From: Terriglobia bacterium
GTDB lineage: Bacteria; Acidobacteriota; Terriglobia; JAJPHL01
Direction: 5' to 3'
Assembly (NCBI GenBank): GCA_021325275.1
Contig: JAJPHL010000047.1
Location: forward strand, 34,895-98,894
Length of the DNA: 64,000 nt
Shown here: positions 52,686 through 61,146 of the stretch, piece by piece
How positions within the stretch are numbered: the stretch's first letter is position 1
How the letters are laid out: every line of letters starts with the position of its first letter
The notes under the pieces: generated by a model
Seen by the model: only the letters and a program-made list of their open reading frames with translations
The model's database searches: none
Told to the model about the DNA's origin: nothing
Made by a program: the position numbers and the translations under genes

Positions 52686-52700
52686 CGCCCAAACCCCGCC

Positions 52701-54947
52701 ATGGACTCCCCGGCCCTCAACCCCGACTCGACTGAAGCGATTTCGCCTGCGCCGGAGCTTCCGGTGGAAGCGCCGCCGGCGGAGGCTGCGCCCGTTCCCG
52801 TCGAGGCTCGCCGCGGGACATCGTCGTGGATGATCGCGGTCGTGCTCCTCGCTTGCGCCGCGGCGTTTTGGCTGCGCACCGTCAGCACTGTCGCGCAAAC
52901 TTTCACCCCGGAAGGAATCAGCTTTCAGGAACCCGACGGCTGGTATCACGTGCGTAGCGCGCAAAACCTGGCGGCGCATTTTCCGCACCGCTCGACGTTC
53001 GATCCGTACTCGATTTTTCCCAACGGCGAGATCCTGGTCACGGGACCCTTGTGGGATTACGTGCTCGCGACACCCGCGGTGATCGCGCACGCGCTGACGG
53101 GCGCGCCGCTCGAGCATGGCGTGGAAATTTCCGCCGTCTGGTCTACGGTAACGCTCGGGTCGCTGATGCCGCTGCTGGTGTTTTGGCTGGGGCGCTTCCT
53201 GTTCGACGATCTCACCGGCGTTTTCGCGGCGTGGTGGATCGCGTGGCTTCCCGGACCGCTACTCTTCACCAGTCGCATGGCCGGCGCCGATCACCACACG
53301 GCGGAAAGTTTTCTCGCGCTCGTTGCGTTGGGCTTGCTGTGTCGAGCCGCGGCCGTCGCCGAGCACTCCAACGAAGGGTTCACGATTAACGCGCGCGTCA
53401 TCTGGTTGACGGTAGCGTCGGGCGTGGCGCTCGGCGCGTGCTACGCGAATCGTCCGGCGGTGATTTTCCTGGTCGGCATCATCGTTGCCGCCGTCTTGTT
53501 GGATTCCAACTTGGCCGCACTCGCCGCCGTCGCGACGGCCGTGGCGACGGTGTTGTTCATCCCCGCGAGCGGCGGTTTGTGGTCGGCGTATACGCTGACG
53601 TCGCTCGTCTTCGGAGTGCTTTTCAGCGCGGTGGTCGCGGGCGCGGCGTATCTGTGGCGCCAGAAGCATTGGACGTTCTCGAGTCTGCAAGTGGCCAAAT
53701 TCGCCGCTGTGGCGGTTGGCGGACTCCTGGCGTGGGCCCTGCGGCCGGCCATGTTCAACGAAATCTTTTTTCAAGTGCGGCGATCGTTGCAAAGTGCGAG
53801 CGCGATCGGCGTCGGCGAACTGCGTCCGCTGTTGCAAACCGTGCCGGCGTCGAAGTGGGCGGCGATGATGTCGCGGTTGGGCACGTCGTGGCTTCTGGCG
53901 TTTCCCGCGCTCGCCGTTTTGTTTTTGCTGGCATGGCGCGTGCGCCGTCCCGCGTTGACGCTGTTCGCGGTGTGGAGCGCCGTGATGATCGCCGCGCCGT
54001 TCGCGCAGATCCGTATGGGCGTGTATGCCGCCGTCAATTTGTCGATCCTGGCAGCGTGGGGCAGCGTGTGGTTGGTGCGCTACAGCAAACGCTATTGGGT
54101 GCGCGTGCCTTTGACCGGCGTGATTGTGCTTTTCATCGCGATCAATTTGATTCTCGGCATCGTGCAACTGAACACCGTGATCACGCCCACCGAGGACTGG
54201 TGGAAAGCGTTGAAGTGGCTGCGCGCGGAAACACCGGAGCCGATGGGCGATCCCGCAGCCTGGACGCGCTTGACGATGGCGCCGCCGCCGGGCGGGAGTT
54301 TTCCGTATCCGGCGAGCGCGTACAGCGTCGCCGTTTGGTGGGATTACGGATACTGGGTGGAATACATCGCGCGGCGCATGCCGTCGTCGAATGGAACGCA
54401 AAGCGGCGTGGTGGCCACGGGAACGTTTTACCTGGCCGACGATCCGGGCACCGCGATGCGCGCGCTCGACCGCATGAACGCGCACTACGTGATCGTGGAT
54501 CCGCAGATTGGCGGGGCCGACGCCGGCTCCGCGCTGATGTCGGTTCCCAACTGGGTGCACAAGAACTCGGGCCAGTTCGAGCGCCTGTTCATTCGGCAAG
54601 GCAAACAGTCGCGTGTTTTTCTGCCGGCCTTTTATCGAACCATGGCGGTGCGCCTGTATTTCCACGACGGCCACGCCGCGCCGCCGGCGGCCGGCGTCTA
54701 TGCGATCCACTCCCACGAAGTCACCACGCTGCGCGGCACGTATCGCGAAATCGACTACGAACGGAAATTCTCCTCGGAAAAAGACGCCGAAGCGTTCGCG
54801 CGCGGACCGCAGCAGGACGATTATCTGGTTGGTTGCTTCGACGCTCGCAAGAACTGCGTCGGGGTGGATGAAGTGCCCGGCCTGAAGCTGGTCTTCGCGA
54901 CCAAGGGCGCGCATCCGGTAAAAATCTTCGAGCGCGTGAAGGAATAG
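52701..54947 (+). CDS. STT3/PglB/AglB-type oligosaccharyltransferase
   Basis: A 748-residue protein with a Pro/Ala-rich N-terminal tail, about thirteen membrane helices (residues about 43-480) and a C-terminal periplasmic domain. Catalytic hallmarks are in place: FQEPDGWYHVR with the first acidic residue D79, GADHHTAE (D197-H198-H199, second Asp motif), and WWDYG (546-550), the Ser/Thr-recognition motif of N-glycosyltransferases. In related enzymes these transfer a lipid-linked oligosaccharide to Asn in N-X-S/T. It starts 15 nt after the MurG-like gene, so it is in the same operon. PMT-type mannosyltransferases lack WWDYG, so I exclude them. A DK or MI motif needed to type the enzyme was not located. 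Confidence 0.9.
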   Translation: MDSPALNPDSTEAISPAPELPVEAPPAEAAPVPVEARRGTSSWMIAVVLLACAAAFWLRTVSTVAQTFTPEGISFQEPDGWYHVRSAQNLAAHFPHRSTFDPYSIFPNGEILVTGPLWDYVLATPAVIAHALTGAPLEHGVEISAVWSTVTLGSLMPLLVFWLGRFLFDDLTGVFAAWWIAWLPGPLLFTSRMAGADHHTAESFLALVALGLLCRAAAVAEHSNEGFTINARVIWLTVASGVALGACYANRPAVIFLVGIIVAAVLLDSNLAALAAVATAVATVLFIPASGGLWSAYTLTSLVFGVLFSAVVAGAAYLWRQKHWTFSSLQVAKFAAVAVGGLLAWALRPAMFNEIFFQVRRSLQSASAIGVGELRPLLQTVPASKWAAMMSRLGTSWLLAFPALAVLFLLAWRVRRPALTLFAVWSAVMIAAPFAQIRMGVYAAVNLSILAAWGSVWLVRYSKRYWVRVPLTGVIVLFIAINLILGIVQLNTVITPTEDWWKALKWLRAETPEPMGDPAAWTRLTMAPPPGGSFPYPASAYSVAVWWDYGYWVEYIARRMPSSNGTQSGVVATGTFYLADDPGTAMRALDRMNAHYVIVDPQIGGADAGSALMSVPNWVHKNSGQFERLFIRQGKQSRVFLPAFYRTMAVRLYFHDGHAAPPAAGVYAIHSHEVTTLRGTYREIDYERKFSSEKDAEAFARGPQQDDYLVGCFDARKNCVGVDEVPGLKLVFATKGAHPVKIFERVKE

Positions 54948-55017
54948 CGATCCGCGAAGCGCGCTCAAGATTCAATGAATTCGGAGAGAACGGACGGAAA
55001 TACTACGCACTGTTCGT

Positions 55018-56058
55018 TCAGATACGGCTTGGCGACATGATCGCGCGACGTTCTTCCGCCGAGCGATAACAGGCGTGCACCAGCGCGAGCGTTCGCAAAT
55101 TATCGCGGCCGTTGGTTTCCGCGGCGCCGCCTGTGCGGATCGCTTCGATCAAACTGCCCATGGGTCCACGAAACGCATCGGGAAACCAGCGGCCCGGCGT
55201 TTCGATCGTCGTCCACGACTTTTCGCCCCGGCGCACGAACTCCATGCGGTCCGGACCGCCGTGCGGATAATCGTCCAGATGTCCGAAGCGTCCGCGAATG
55301 ATTCCTTCGGTGCCCTCGACGCGCCATTCGCAGAGCTGATCGTCCGACCAATTCTTGTGCGCCACGCTCATGTGCGCGAGAATATCGCCGGGAAACGAAA
55401 ACACCGTGATGCTGCGCGTTTCGGCGCGCTCGCGCTGCTCGGGATATTTTCCCGTCGCCGCGAAAACCCAATCGGGTTCGCCGAAAAGATAACGCAACGA
55501 ATCGATGTTGTGGATGGAGTGCAACATCAAGTCGAGCTGCGGCGCGGGAGGAATCCAAGTCCACTGAAACCAATCGGTGAGCACGCTTTCGTCGAGCGAC
55601 ACGTTCATCACGCGGCCCAGCGCGCCTTCGCGAACCAATCGGTGCGTCGCTTGGATGATCGGATCCCAACGCATTTGCTGATTCACGGCGAGCTTCACGC
55701 CGGCGCGTTCCGATTCCTCTACCAGCGCGCGCGCTTCGTCCATGGTCCAGGCCAGCGGCTTCTGGCAGAGCAAATGTTTTCCGGCTTGCATCGCGGCGCG
55801 CGCCATCGCCGGCTGAAAATCGGGCGGCACGGCGATGTCGATGATGTTGATTTCCGGCGCGGCGAGCAATTCTTCAAACGTCGCGCAAACGCGGGGAATG
55901 GAAAACTGCGCGGCGGCCTGCCGGGCGCGCTCGGGATCGGCGTCGAAAATGGCACCGACGCGAAATCCGGCGGCCCGATACGCGGGCAGATGCGACGATG
56001 CAACGATGGCTCCGGCTCCCACGATTCCGATGCACGCATCAAATGCGGTCTTGTTCAT
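55018..56058 (-). CDS. Gfo/Idh/MocA-family oxidoreductase
   Basis: The 346-residue protein begins with a Rossmann fold (IGIVGAGAIVASSHLPAYRAAGFRVGAIFDADPERARQAA), then INIIDIAVPPDFQPAMARAAMQAGKHLLCQKPLAWTMDEARALVEESE, in which QKPLA is the conserved family motif (EKP in most, QKP here), and DLMLHSIHNIDSLRYLFGEPDWVFA. It would oxidise or reduce a sugar or inositol with NAD(P). The start at 56058 has GAGG 4 nt upstream. It is divergent to the sugar ABC transporter, so its substrate is probably that transporter's ligand. Confidence 0.9.
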   Translation of the reverse strand: MNKTAFDACIGIVGAGAIVASSHLPAYRAAGFRVGAIFDADPERARQAAAQFSIPRVCATFEELLAAPEINIIDIAVPPDFQPAMARAAMQAGKHLLCQKPLAWTMDEARALVEESERAGVKLAVNQQMRWDPIIQATHRLVREGALGRVMNVSLDESVLTDWFQWTWIPPAPQLDLMLHSIHNIDSLRYLFGEPDWVFAATGKYPEQRERAETRSITVFSFPGDILAHMSVAHKNWSDDQLCEWRVEGTEGIIRGRFGHLDDYPHGGPDRMEFVRRGEKSWTTIETPGRWFPDAFRGPMGSLIEAIRTGGAAETNGRDNLRTLALVHACYRSAEERRAIMSPSRI

Positions 56059-56086
56059 TTGCCTCGCATAGCATATCTTCGAGAGC

Positions 56087-57070
56087 ATGGTTTCGACAAG
56101 GTTAACGTTAACGAAAAGGCTAACCGGACTGTTTGCATTAACTGTAACGGCGGCGATTGCGATTCTCGCCGGATGCTCGAAGCAGCAAGGACGCGTGGTG
56201 GCAGTGGTTCCGAAAGGTCAAGCGCACGTCTTCTGGCAAGCCGTGCATTCCGGTGCGGTGAAGGCCGGCAAGGAATTCAACATCACCATCGAGTGGAACG
56301 GTCCCGCGAATGAAGTGGAGTACAGCCAGCAAATCGAAATCGTCGAAAACTTTATTAATCGCCATGTGGACGGCATTATGCTGGCGCCTTCCGAGCGCAA
56401 GGCGATGGTCGGTGTGATCGACAAAGCGTCAAAGGCCGGCATCCCCGTGGTGATTTTCGATTCCGGCGCGGATACCGAAAACTACGCGAGCTTCGTGGCC
56501 ACCGACAATTACGCCGGCGGTGTGTTGGCGGCGAAACGCATGGGCGAACTTCTACACGGCAAGGGACAAGTGGCGGTGATCGCGACGATTCCCGGCGGCG
56601 CGTCGACGCTGGCCAGAGAAGCCGGATTCGAAGAAACGCTGGCCAAGGAATTTCCGGAGATCAAAGTGGTGGCCAAACAATTCGGCATGGCCGACTACGC
56701 GCGCTCGCTGCAAGTGACCGAAGATATTCTTACCGCCAATCCCGGACTGAACGGATTGTTCGCGTCGAACGAATCGTCGAGCGTCGGCGCGGCGCAAGCG
56801 TTGAAGGCGCGATCGCTGGTGGGCAAATTGCCACTGGTGGGATTTGACGCCTCGCCCGCGCTGCAAGAGGATCTGAAGAACGGCGTCTTCGATTCGCTGG
56901 TGGTGCAGAATCCCTACAAGATGGGTTACGAAGGCGTGAAGGCGATGTCCGAGATTTTCGCCGGACGCAAGCCGGCCCGGCACATCGACTCCGGTGTGGC
57001 GCTGGTAAAAAAAGACGATCTTTCCAAGCCCGATGTTCAAGCGTTGCTGAATCCACCGTTGGTGTTTTAG
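56087..57070 (+). CDS. Sugar ABC transporter substrate-binding lipoprotein (RbsB-like)
   Basis: The 327-residue protein has a lipoprotein signal with LAGC (Cys at about 29) and a type-I periplasmic fold: VVAVVPKGQAHVFWQAVHSGAVKAGKEF, INRHVDGIMLAPSERKAMVGVIDKASKAGIPVVIFDSGADTENYASFVATDNYAGGVLAAKRMGELL, and LPLVGFDASPALQEDLKNGVFDSLVVQNPYKMGYEGVKAM. The ligand is a sugar or sugar alcohol of unknown identity. It lies 28 nt from the divergent oxidoreductase and is the first gene of the transporter operon. Confidence 0.92.
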   Translation: MVSTRLTLTKRLTGLFALTVTAAIAILAGCSKQQGRVVAVVPKGQAHVFWQAVHSGAVKAGKEFNITIEWNGPANEVEYSQQIEIVENFINRHVDGIMLAPSERKAMVGVIDKASKAGIPVVIFDSGADTENYASFVATDNYAGGVLAAKRMGELLHGKGQVAVIATIPGGASTLAREAGFEETLAKEFPEIKVVAKQFGMADYARSLQVTEDILTANPGLNGLFASNESSSVGAAQALKARSLVGKLPLVGFDASPALQEDLKNGVFDSLVVQNPYKMGYEGVKAMSEIFAGRKPARHIDSGVALVKKDDLSKPDVQALLNPPLVF

Positions 57071-57116
57071 GAGCTTGTTGAACAAGGCACGTTTCGAGGA
57101 AAATGGACAGGCCAGG

Positions 57117-58562
57117 ATGCCTGTTCCACTGACGGTTGAAGCTCGCGATCTCGCGAAATCATTTTCCGGCGTGCCCGCCCTGCGCGGCGCGACGCTCGCC
57201 GTGTCGGCGGGCGAAGTGTTGGCGGTGATGGGCGAAAACGGCGCGGGCAAAAGCACGTTGATGCGCATTTTGAGCGGCGCGTTGAAGCAGGATTCCGGAA
57301 CCGTCGAGTGGCGCGGCGAGGCGGGCGAATCTCCCAACGTCGGCATGGTGCATCAAGAAGCGATGCTCGCGCCGCATCTTACCGTGGCGGAGAACCTGTT
57401 TTTGGGGCGCGAGCCGCATTTCTGGCTCGACAACCGCACGATTCTGCACGAAGCGTCACGCCATCTGGAAAAGCTGCACCTGTCGCTCGACTCTTCAGCG
57501 AAAGTCATGGGATTGACCGCCGCGCAAAAACAAATGTTGGAACTGGCGCGCGCGTTGCGCGGCGATCCACGGCTGTTGATTCTCGACGAGCCGACGTCGT
57601 CGCTCTCGGAAGCGCACTCCAACGAGGTCATGCAGATCGTCGAGGATTGCCGCCATCGCGGCATGGCGATTCTCTACATCTCGCATCGCTTCGAGGAAGC
57701 GCGTCGCGTCGCTTCGCGGGTCATGGTATTGCGCGACGGCAACACGGTCCACACCGGCGACATCGCCGCGCTCAGCGACGCGGATCTGGTGGGACATATG
57801 GCCGGACACGTGCCCGCCGCCGGCAAGCCTGCTGAAGCGCGCGAACGCGCTGCGCGCGGCGAGCCGCTCCTCCATTGGAAATCACCGAGCATCGACCTCA
57901 CGCTGCACGCCGGCGAAATCGTGGGACTCGCGGGACTCATGGGCGCGGGCCGCACCGAACTTTGCGAATCGCTGTTCGGCGTGCGGCCGCGCGGCGAAGG
58001 ACGCCTGGAGTTGCTGGGGTGTCCGCTTGAAGCGCGATCGCCGGCGCGATCGTTGCGCGCGGGTCTCGCGTATTTGAGCGAAGATCGCCAACGTTATGGC
58101 GTTCTTCAGGGACGCGGTTTGCGCGAGAACATCACGATCGCCCGCCTGCCGTCAAAGTTGCCCGCGCTTTTCGGAGGATGGCTGGCCTTGGGACAGGAGC
58201 GCCAAACGGTGACGCAAATGATCTCTCGCCTGTCGATTCGCGGATTCGCCACGCAGCCGATCCAAACCATGAGCGGCGGCAATCAGCAAAAAGGATTGCT
58301 GGCGCGCTGGATGTTGACGCAAGCGCGCGTGTTTCTGCTCGACGAGCCGACGCGCGGCATCGATGTAAACGCCAAGGAGGAGGTTTTCACGCTGATGCGG
58401 GAGTTGGCTTCGCAAGGCGCGGCGATCCTGATGGTATCCTCGGAAATTCCCGAGTTGCTGCGCATGTCGGACCGCTTGCTGGTGATGCGCGAGAATCGCA
58501 TCGTGTGCGAGCTGACGCCCGACGCCACCACGCGCGAGGAGGTGTTGCAGTGGGCGCTCTAA
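57117..58562 (+). CDS. Sugar ABC transporter ATPase with two nucleotide-binding domains (RbsA-like)
   Basis: The protein has two ATPase halves: MGENGAGKSTLMRILSG with LTAAQKQMLELARALRGDPRLLILDEPTSSLSE, and the second half with MGAGRTELCESLFG and MSGGNQQKGLLARWMLTQARVFLLDEPTRGIDV, the usual altered second Walker A of RbsA/MglA. The start is uncertain: an ATG at 57117 lies inside a hairpin-forming repeat (57105-57127), while TTG at 57078 has AGGAG 4 nt upstream. The 3' end overlaps the permease start. Confidence 0.9.
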   Translation: MPVPLTVEARDLAKSFSGVPALRGATLAVSAGEVLAVMGENGAGKSTLMRILSGALKQDSGTVEWRGEAGESPNVGMVHQEAMLAPHLTVAENLFLGREPHFWLDNRTILHEASRHLEKLHLSLDSSAKVMGLTAAQKQMLELARALRGDPRLLILDEPTSSLSEAHSNEVMQIVEDCRHRGMAILYISHRFEEARRVASRVMVLRDGNTVHTGDIAALSDADLVGHMAGHVPAAGKPAEARERAARGEPLLHWKSPSIDLTLHAGEIVGLAGLMGAGRTELCESLFGVRPRGEGRLELLGCPLEARSPARSLRAGLAYLSEDRQRYGVLQGRGLRENITIARLPSKLPALFGGWLALGQERQTVTQMISRLSIRGFATQPIQTMSGGNQQKGLLARWMLTQARVFLLDEPTRGIDVNAKEEVFTLMRELASQGAAILMVSSEIPELLRMSDRLLVMRENRIVCELTPDATTREEVLQWAL

Positions 58563-59491
58563 CTCTACGCGGCAAACTCGATCGCCTTTGGCCTTACGCC
58601 ACGCTCGCCGGCCTCTTCATCGCGCTCTCCATCGCGTCGCCGCACTTTCTCACCGTGCAGAATTTGAGCAGCGTCACGCGGCAAACCGCGGTGATCAATA
58701 TCATCGCGCTCGGCATGACGCTGGTGATTATCTCGGGCGGCATCGATCTATCGGTTGGCGCGCTGGTCGGTTTTTGCTCGATCCTCGGCGCGACGGTGCT
58801 GGCGAAAGGCGCTGGAATCCCGTTGTCGCTTGGGGCCGCGGCCGGTTGCGGATTGCTGTGGGGAGCGTTGAGCGGCACGCTCATCGTGGTCCTCAGGATT
58901 TCTCCGTTTATTGTCACGCTGGGAATGATGGGGATGGTGCGCGGATTGGCGCTGGTGGTCTCGCGCGGACTTCCAGTAGTAGGAATCCCGCAAGGATTCG
59001 AGCGCGTCGGCGAAGGCAACCTTGGACCGCTGCCCGTGCCGCTGGTGATGCTGGCCATTTTGTCGGTGGCGATGCATTTCTTGCTCGAGCGCACCAAGCT
59101 GGGCCGCTACGCTTACGCGATGGCCAGCAATCCCGAAGCCGCGCGATACGCGGGCGTTCCGCTGAATTTGTGCACGGTATCGATTTACGCGATCCTCGGC
59201 ATGCTCACCGGACTCGCGTCGATGATCGAAACGTCGCGGCTGATGACCGGCCAGCCGACGGCCGGCGACGGATACGAATTGCGTGCCATCGCCGCCGTGG
59301 TGATCGGCGGCGGCAGCTTGAACGGCGGCGAAGGCACCGTGGCCGGCACGCTGGTTGGCGCGTTCATCATGGGATTGCTCGCCAATGGCGCGAATCTACT
59401 GGGCGTGTCGTCATTTTGGCAACAGGTCCTGATCGGCGCCGTGATTATCGCGGCGGTCGGCCTCGATGGCTGGCGCAAACGGCGCGCGTAA
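58550..59491 (+). CDS. Sugar ABC transporter permease (RbsC-like)
   Basis: The 313-residue membrane protein matches RbsC: LTVQNLSSVTRQTAVINIIALGMTLVIISGGIDLSVGALVGFCSILGATVLA, ISPFIVTLGMMGMVRGLALVVSRGLPV, and the coupling segment TKLGRYAYAMASNPEAARYAGVPLNLCTVSIYAILGMLTGLASMIETSRLMTGQPTAGDGYELRAIAAVVIGGGSLNGGEGTVAGTLVGAFIMGLLANGANLLGVSSFWQQVLIGAVII. The start is a GTG at 58550 with a perfect AGGAGGTG 5 nt upstream; it overlaps the ATPase by 13 bp. Confidence 0.92.
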   Translation: MGALTLRGKLDRLWPYATLAGLFIALSIASPHFLTVQNLSSVTRQTAVINIIALGMTLVIISGGIDLSVGALVGFCSILGATVLAKGAGIPLSLGAAAGCGLLWGALSGTLIVVLRISPFIVTLGMMGMVRGLALVVSRGLPVVGIPQGFERVGEGNLGPLPVPLVMLAILSVAMHFLLERTKLGRYAYAMASNPEAARYAGVPLNLCTVSIYAILGMLTGLASMIETSRLMTGQPTAGDGYELRAIAAVVIGGGSLNGGEGTVAGTLVGAFIMGLLANGANLLGVSSFWQQVLIGAVIIAAVGLDGWRKRRA

Positions 59492-59578
59492 TTTGCACGC
59501 ATTTCCTTGCGTGCTGAATTGCGAGCCCCAATCGTTTTCAATTCCCGCCGTGTCCCAAAACTAGACACACGAAGTACA

Positions 59579-59619
59579 GGCTGAATTTTCAGCCGTCAAA
59601 TTGCCAACTTTATTGACGG
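59579..59619 (-). terminator. Two adjoining hairpins after the AT-hook gene
   Basis: GGCTGA-ATTT-TCAGCC (59579-59594) and CCGTCAA with TTGACGG (59593-59619) can each form a stem. They lie between the convergent sugar permease and AT-hook genes. There is no clear U-run, so termination strength is uncertain. Confidence 0.4.
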
Positions 59620-59628
59620 AAAAAGAAA

Positions 59629-59868
59629 CTACGCCTGCGTTTCAGCCTTCGGTGGACGCCCTGGTCCGCGTTTGACCTTATTCGTCGAGCCGGGAGGGCG
59701 GCCAGGTCCGCGATGACCCAAACCGCGCTTCAGACTAAATAATAGAGGCGGACGGCCGGGACCGCGGCGTTTTTGGCGGCGGCGGGCAAGAGGTTCGATG
59801 GCCCGGATCGCTTGATCCAGGTCCGCTCGCTCCTCAATGAGTTCCTGCAGAATTTTATGGTAGTTCAT
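59629..59868 (-). CDS. Small AT-hook-like basic protein, 79 aa
   Basis: The protein has an N-terminal helix (MNYHKILQELIEERADLDQAIRAIEPL) and a basic tail with three copies of RGPGRPP (KRRGPGRPPLL, GHRGPGRPPGS, VKRGPGRPPKA), the Gly-Arg-Pro core of AT-hook minor-groove binders in HMGA proteins. Such triple hooks are unusual in bacteria. It is probably a small DNA-binding protein. TTGACA-N17-TAATTT places the transcription start close to the ATG at 59868. Confidence 0.65.
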   Translation of the reverse strand: MNYHKILQELIEERADLDQAIRAIEPLARRRQKRRGPGRPPLLFSLKRGLGHRGPGRPPGSTNKVKRGPGRPPKAETQA

Positions 59869-59877
59869 ACGGTATTT

Positions 59878-59906
59878 AAATTAGGTGGAGAAATACTTTG
59901 TGTCAA
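59878..59906 (-). promoter_or_regulatory. Promoter of the AT-hook-like gene
   Basis: On the minus strand TTGACA (59901-59906) is a perfect -35 box and TAATTT (59878-59883) lies 17 nt away as -10. The predicted start is about 3 nt before the ATG. Confidence 0.55.
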
Positions 59907-60116
59907 CGCACATTTTGCTACAGATAATATTCGTTATACGTAATGGAACTACCAGTGGACGCGTCAAAGGTTTTAGTACTTGTGCCTTGGAACGTGTGGG
60001 ACTTTTACCGCCTTAGGGGTAGGACTCGTTCGGTGAACACCAAGTCCCGCGCCGCTCGGTCCGCCATTCCCGATTGTTTCCGCGTTCCGCTTCTGCTATC
60101 CTGAGCTCGATTACAC
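59907..60116. other. Intergenic stretch between the AT-hook gene and phoH
   Basis: The gap between the AT-hook ATG and the phoH ATG is 310 bp. Apart from the AT-hook promoter and the short frame at 60117, I see no gene, RNA or convincing repeat here. The nearest feature is TATCCT at about 60097, a possible -10 box for the phoH operon. Confidence 0.4.
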
Positions 60117-60182
60117 ATGGAAGTCCTTCCGGCCGTCACCTCGTCCCGTCCGAAAACTCCCCGGCTCGTTCCCCTGAGATGA
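60117..60182 (+). CDS. Candidate 21-residue upstream frame coupled to phoH
   Basis: ATG at 60117 encodes [21 protein letters not shown] when read to a TGA at 60180-60182. That stop overlaps the phoH ATG (60179) in an ATGA arrangement, so ribosomes ending here could restart on phoH, which itself lacks a good Shine-Dalgarno. I cannot tell a real peptide from chance. Confidence 0.35.
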   Translation: MEVLPAVTSSRPKTPRLVPLR

Positions 60183-61144
60183 GTAAAACGAAGACGCGCG
60201 TTCAACTTTCTCGCGGCTTGGAATCGTTGTTCGGTACTCGCGACGAAAATCTTCGCTTGCTGGAAAACTCCCTGCAGGTTTCGGTTCAAGTCGCCGCCGA
60301 CGCGCTGGAAATCGAGGGACCCGAGGAAGGTGTGGCGCGCTGCGGCGAGATCCTGGAAGACTATTCCAACTTGATCCGCGAAGGGCACACGTTTTCCAAC
60401 GGCGATCTCCACGGATACTTGCGGATCGTCACCGACGATTCGTCGTTGAGTTTGCGCGGCGTGGTGCTGGGCGGAAAACAGCGCAATTTCGGACGCAAGA
60501 CGATCCAGCCGAAGACCTCCACGCAGCGGCGCTACATGGAGTCGATCGACACGAACGACATGGTGTTCGGCGTGGGCCCCGCGGGGACGGGAAAAACGTA
60601 TCTCGCGGTGGCCATGGCCGTCGCGTCGCTGCTGGCGCGTCGCGTCACGCGCATCGTTTTGGCGCGTCCCGCGGTGGAAGCGGGCGAGCGTCTTGGTTTT
60701 CTTCCCGGCACGTTGCAAGAGAAGGTCGATCCCTACATGCGTCCGCTCTACGACGCGCTCTACGATTTGCTGGACGCCGAAAAAGTGGAGCGCTATCTCG
60801 AGCGGCGCACGATTGAAATTGCTCCCGTCGCGTTCATGCGCGGCCGAACGCTCAACGACAGCTTCGTGATTCTCGACGAAGCGCAAAACACCACCGGCGA
60901 GCAAATGAAAATGTTCCTCACGCGCCTCGGTTTCAACTCCAAAGCCGTGATCACCGGCGACATCACGCAAGTGGATTTGCCGGCGGGCAAGCGCAGCGGC
61001 CTGGTGGAAGCGATCGACGTGATTTCCGGCATTCCCGGCACGTCGTTCGTCTACTTCAACGAACGCGACGTGGTGCGCCACAGCTTGGTCCAGCGGATCA
61101 TCAAGGCGTACGAAGAATACGGCAAGACTCCCGACCAGAAATAA
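60179..61144 (+). CDS. phoH: PhoH-like ATPase (YbeZ)
   Basis: A 321-residue protein of the PhoH family: an N-terminal KH-like region ([50 protein letters not shown]), then the ATPase with [19 protein letters not shown] (Walker A), [43 protein letters not shown] (Walker B) and [19 protein letters not shown]. It takes part in RNA metabolism with YbeY, encoded 2 nt downstream, as in many bacteria. The ATG at 60179 overlaps the short upstream frame. Confidence 0.93.
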   Translation: MSKTKTRVQLSRGLESLFGTRDENLRLLENSLQVSVQVAADALEIEGPEEGVARCGEILEDYSNLIREGHTFSNGDLHGYLRIVTDDSSLSLRGVVLGGKQRNFGRKTIQPKTSTQRRYMESIDTNDMVFGVGPAGTGKTYLAVAMAVASLLARRVTRIVLARPAVEAGERLGFLPGTLQEKVDPYMRPLYDALYDLLDAEKVERYLERRTIEIAPVAFMRGRTLNDSFVILDEAQNTTGEQMKMFLTRLGFNSKAVITGDITQVDLPAGKRSGLVEAIDVISGIPGTSFVYFNERDVVRHSLVQRIIKAYEEYGKTPDQK

Positions 61145-61146
61145 TC

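Noticed and set aside
52701..54947. PMT/O-mannosyltransferase identity for the STT3-like gene
   Set aside because: WWDYG and the EPDGWYHVR motif are specific to the STT3/PglB/AglB family.
56101..56112. GTTAACGTTAAC palindrome as an operator
   Set aside because: It is perfect but lies inside the signal-peptide coding region after the start codon; no further support.
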